From assembly GCA_938016265.1 (NCBI GenBank), contig CALLWB010000039.1:62001-126000 (forward strand): DNA of 64,000 bases. Direction: 5' to 3'. The stretch's first letter is position 1; every line of letters begins with the position of its first letter. The notes under the pieces are model-generated. The model was given only the letters and a program-made list of their open reading frames with translations. It ran no database searches and was not told the DNA's origin. Source of the DNA: an uncultured Saprospiraceae bacterium (GTDB lineage: Bacteria; Bacteroidota; Bacteroidia; Chitinophagales; Saprospiraceae). Both the position numbers and the translations under genes were made by a program. Positions 61,710 through 64,000 of this stretch are shown here, piece by piece.

Positions 61710-62281
61710 GCGATGCATTCACCTATAAAAAAAACATCCTTTTTCTAGGAATAGTCCTCTTGTTTTGCTTCAGCTGTAAACAAAAATCTACGAATCAACA
61801 AGAAGCATTACCCAAAAAAATAGCCACCAACTTTCCACAAGATTGGGAAGGGAAGTGGGAAGGAATTTTAGTAATCACCAAGCCGACAGGAGATACCACA
61901 CAGATCCCTATGCAGCTGCACATCTTAAAGCATGACACCTCCGCTGGTTGGGATTGGAAAATTATTTATGGACCGGAAGACTCAGGGACCCGGCCCTATG
62001 AGTTGTACGTAAAAAACAAGGAAGAAGGACACTATGTCATCGATGAAAAAAATTCGATATTGCTGGATGCATTTTATATTGGAGATACTTTTTATTCTAG
62101 GTTCCAAGTATCAAATAGCTTTATTTTTACTAGCACAAAACTAGTTGGGGAGCTACTCGAATATGAGATAACGTCTGGCGGAGGCAGTCATATTTCTTTT
62201 TCTGGTTCGAAAGGGAATATTCCTGTAGTCAAGTCCTTCGGAGTGGCTGTTCAACAAAAAGCAATGTTGAGGCGCAAGTAG
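61703..62281 (+). CDS. Small lipoprotein of unknown function (192 aa)
   Basis: Hydrophobic leader with lipobox-like FSCK (Cys25), then a beta-strand-rich domain (DWEGKWEGILVIT, GWDWKIIYGPE, RPYELYVKNKEEGHYVID). Overlaps the MDR gene by 7 bases (ATGGTAA), a strong sign of coupled translation. No family recognised; an exported lipocalin-like fold is a guess from the strands. Confidence 0.82.
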   Translation: MVSDAFTYKKNILFLGIVLLFCFSCKQKSTNQQEALPKKIATNFPQDWEGKWEGILVITKPTGDTTQIPMQLHILKHDTSAGWDWKIIYGPEDSGTRPYELYVKNKEEGHYVIDEKNSILLDAFYIGDTFYSRFQVSNSFIFTSTKLVGELLEYEITSGGGSHISFSGSKGNIPVVKSFGVAVQQKAMLRRK

Positions 62282-62378
62282 AAAGTAGCTGATAGAAGTA
62301 TCGACGTGAAAAATATCTAAGCGTTTAGTCATTCTCGCATTTTTGATACATTGATCATCCAATAAAAAAAGTACTTCA

Positions 62379-63524
62379 ATGAAATTTGCCACAAAAGTAA
62401 TTCACGCAGGTATAAGCCCTGATCCATCTACAGGAGCGGTTATGACTCCAATCTATCAAACCTCTACTTATGTTCAGGATGCTCCAGGTGTGCACAAGGG
62501 CTTTGAATATGCAAGAACACAAAATCCAACCCGAAGTGTGCTAGAGAAAAACCTGGCTGCCCTAGAGAATGGAAAGCACGGGATTTGTTTTGCTAGTGGT
62601 ATGGCCGCTGTCGATGCAGTTATTAAGCTATTGAGCAGTGGGGATGAGGTGATTTCTACGAACGATCTGTATGGTGGTTCGTACCGTACATTTACGAAGA
62701 TTTTCGCGCGTTTCGGTTTGAAATTTCACTATGTACCCATGACGGATTTGAGTAAAATAGAAGAAAAAATCAATTCCAATACAAAGATGATTTGGGTGGA
62801 AACGCCTACCAACCCAATGTTGAGTATTATTGATATTGAAGCAGTTTGCGCCTTGGCAAAAAAACATAATCTACTCGTTTGTGTGGACAATACATTTGCC
62901 TCTCCTTATTTGCAGAATCCTCTTGATTTGGGGGCGGATATCGTACTGCATTCTGCAACAAAATACATTGGCGGCCATTCAGATATCATTCTTGGAGCGG
63001 TTGTTTGCAAAGACGACGAGATTGCTAAAGAGTTGTATTTTCTTCAGAATGGTACAGGCGCAGTACCGGGACCGCAAGTTTGTTTTTTGGCTTTACGGGG
63101 TATTAAAACCTTGCACTTACGTGTAGAGCGTGCTTGTGAAAATGCCGCGAAAATTGCCAATTTTTTGAAAGACCATCCAAAAATTAAATCCATATTTTAT
63201 CCTGGTTTCAAGGAGCATCCCGGTCATGAACTTGCAGCTCAGCAAATGCGCGGATTTGGGGCAATGGTTTCTTTCACCCTCAAAAAAGATACCTTCGAAG
63301 ATGCCAGTAAAGTTATGAAGAATACGAAGTATTTTCTACTTGCAGAATCGCTAGGAGGAGTAGAGAGTTTGATTGGCCATCCGCCAACGATGACACACGC
63401 TTCTATTCCTAGAGAAGAGCGACTGGCGATTGGAATGACAGATTCGTTGATTCGACTGAGTGTTGGAGTGGAGGATGCGGAGGATCTTATCAATGACTTG
63501 GAAAATGCCTTTTCTTATTTGTAA
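62379..63524 (+). CDS. PLP-dependent Cys/Met metabolism enzyme (cystathionine gamma-synthase/lyase type)
   Basis: 381 residues. The PLP lysine is Lys195 in SATKYIGGHSD; Tyr44/Arg46 (EYAR), Tyr98 (DLYGG), Asp170 in CVDNTFASPYLQNPL and SLGGVESL with the arginine RLSVGVED are typical. The family includes cystathionine gamma-synthase, cystathionine gamma-lyase and methionine gamma-lyase; sequence inspection cannot separate them. Cytoplasmic. Confidence 0.92.
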   Translation: MKFATKVIHAGISPDPSTGAVMTPIYQTSTYVQDAPGVHKGFEYARTQNPTRSVLEKNLAALENGKHGICFASGMAAVDAVIKLLSSGDEVISTNDLYGGSYRTFTKIFARFGLKFHYVPMTDLSKIEEKINSNTKMIWVETPTNPMLSIIDIEAVCALAKKHNLLVCVDNTFASPYLQNPLDLGADIVLHSATKYIGGHSDIILGAVVCKDDEIAKELYFLQNGTGAVPGPQVCFLALRGIKTLHLRVERACENAAKIANFLKDHPKIKSIFYPGFKEHPGHELAAQQMRGFGAMVSFTLKKDTFEDASKVMKNTKYFLLAESLGGVESLIGHPPTMTHASIPREERLAIGMTDSLIRLSVGVEDAEDLINDLENAFSYL

Positions 63525-63561
63525 GCAGAACGTTGAATTCCATTCCGTTTGGGTGAATTTC

Positions 63562-64000
<439 letters not shown>

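Overview
The window looks like a chromosomal segment of a gliding or T9SS-bearing member of the Bacteroidota. The evidence is a 2,488-residue SprA translocon, a complete moxR/Bat operon, a two-ExbD style TonB/ExbBD system, a cargo protein with a type A T9SS sorting tail, and promoters of the TTG...TAnnTTTG type. The base composition is moderately AT-rich. A member of the Saprospiria (Lewinella/Haliscomenobacter-like) is my best guess, but the sequence alone does not prove it. Most genes are ordinary core functions.

Layout. 1-1.9 kb: three small EGF-like lipoproteins on the minus strand, the first cut by the window edge, followed upstream by a TPR protein. 4-14.6 kb (minus): the block ruvA - sprA - gcvH - vanZ-like - tonB, in which gcvH, vanZ and tonB form a tight operon. 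14.7-16.8 kb (plus): an acyltransferase and a secreted esterase with a T9SS tail. 17-25.9 kb (minus): moxR - DUF58 - a BatD-like/DUF4381-like membrane protein - batA - batB - batC - a short stand-alone BatD N-domain - batD - batE, a nine-gene envelope stress/aerotolerance operon with a likely internal promoter. 26-33 kb: a secreted TonB-C protein, bcp, an M23 peptidase and a large repetitive exported protein, with a repeat-rich intergenic island near 30.0-30.3 kb. 33.4-38.2 kb (plus): tatD, tRNA-Ser(GGA), exbB, a small membrane protein and two successive ExbD pairs. 38.5-39.9 kb: an IS110-family insertion sequence with a structured non-coding leader. 40-43 kb: an acyl-CoA dehydrogenase and two SDR enzymes. 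43.2-54.3 kb: thrS, a LOG-family protein, a sigma-54-type response regulator, a CoA-binding protein, a pyruvate dehydrogenase E2 and recQ, then a two-domain peptidoglycan hydrolase. 54.5-64 kb: an SF1 helicase, two tandem paralogous lipoproteins, a subtilisin-like protease with a large insertion, an MDR oxidoreductase, a small lipoprotein, a Cys/Met-metabolism PLP enzyme and the C-terminal part of a CBS/CorC membrane protein (possibly GldE).

How the genes work together. SprA is the outer-membrane pore of type IX secretion, and the esterase is a likely client. TonB, ExbB and the four ExbD proteins make up proton-motive-force transduction to the outer membrane, encoded at two separate sites. 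The MoxR/Bat proteins are thought to form an inner-membrane and periplasmic complex.

The most interesting unexplained structure is: a roughly 60-bp intergenic repeat family with tandem copies at two loci and a single copy at a third; a GC-rich island beside one of them; the candidate bridge-RNA region of the IS110 element; the stand-alone BatD domain; the tandem lipoproteins with conserved amino halves and diverged carboxy halves; and a sigma-54-activator-like regulator with an altered GAFTGA loop and no visible HTH. I found no CRISPR array, rRNA, prophage or obvious defence island.
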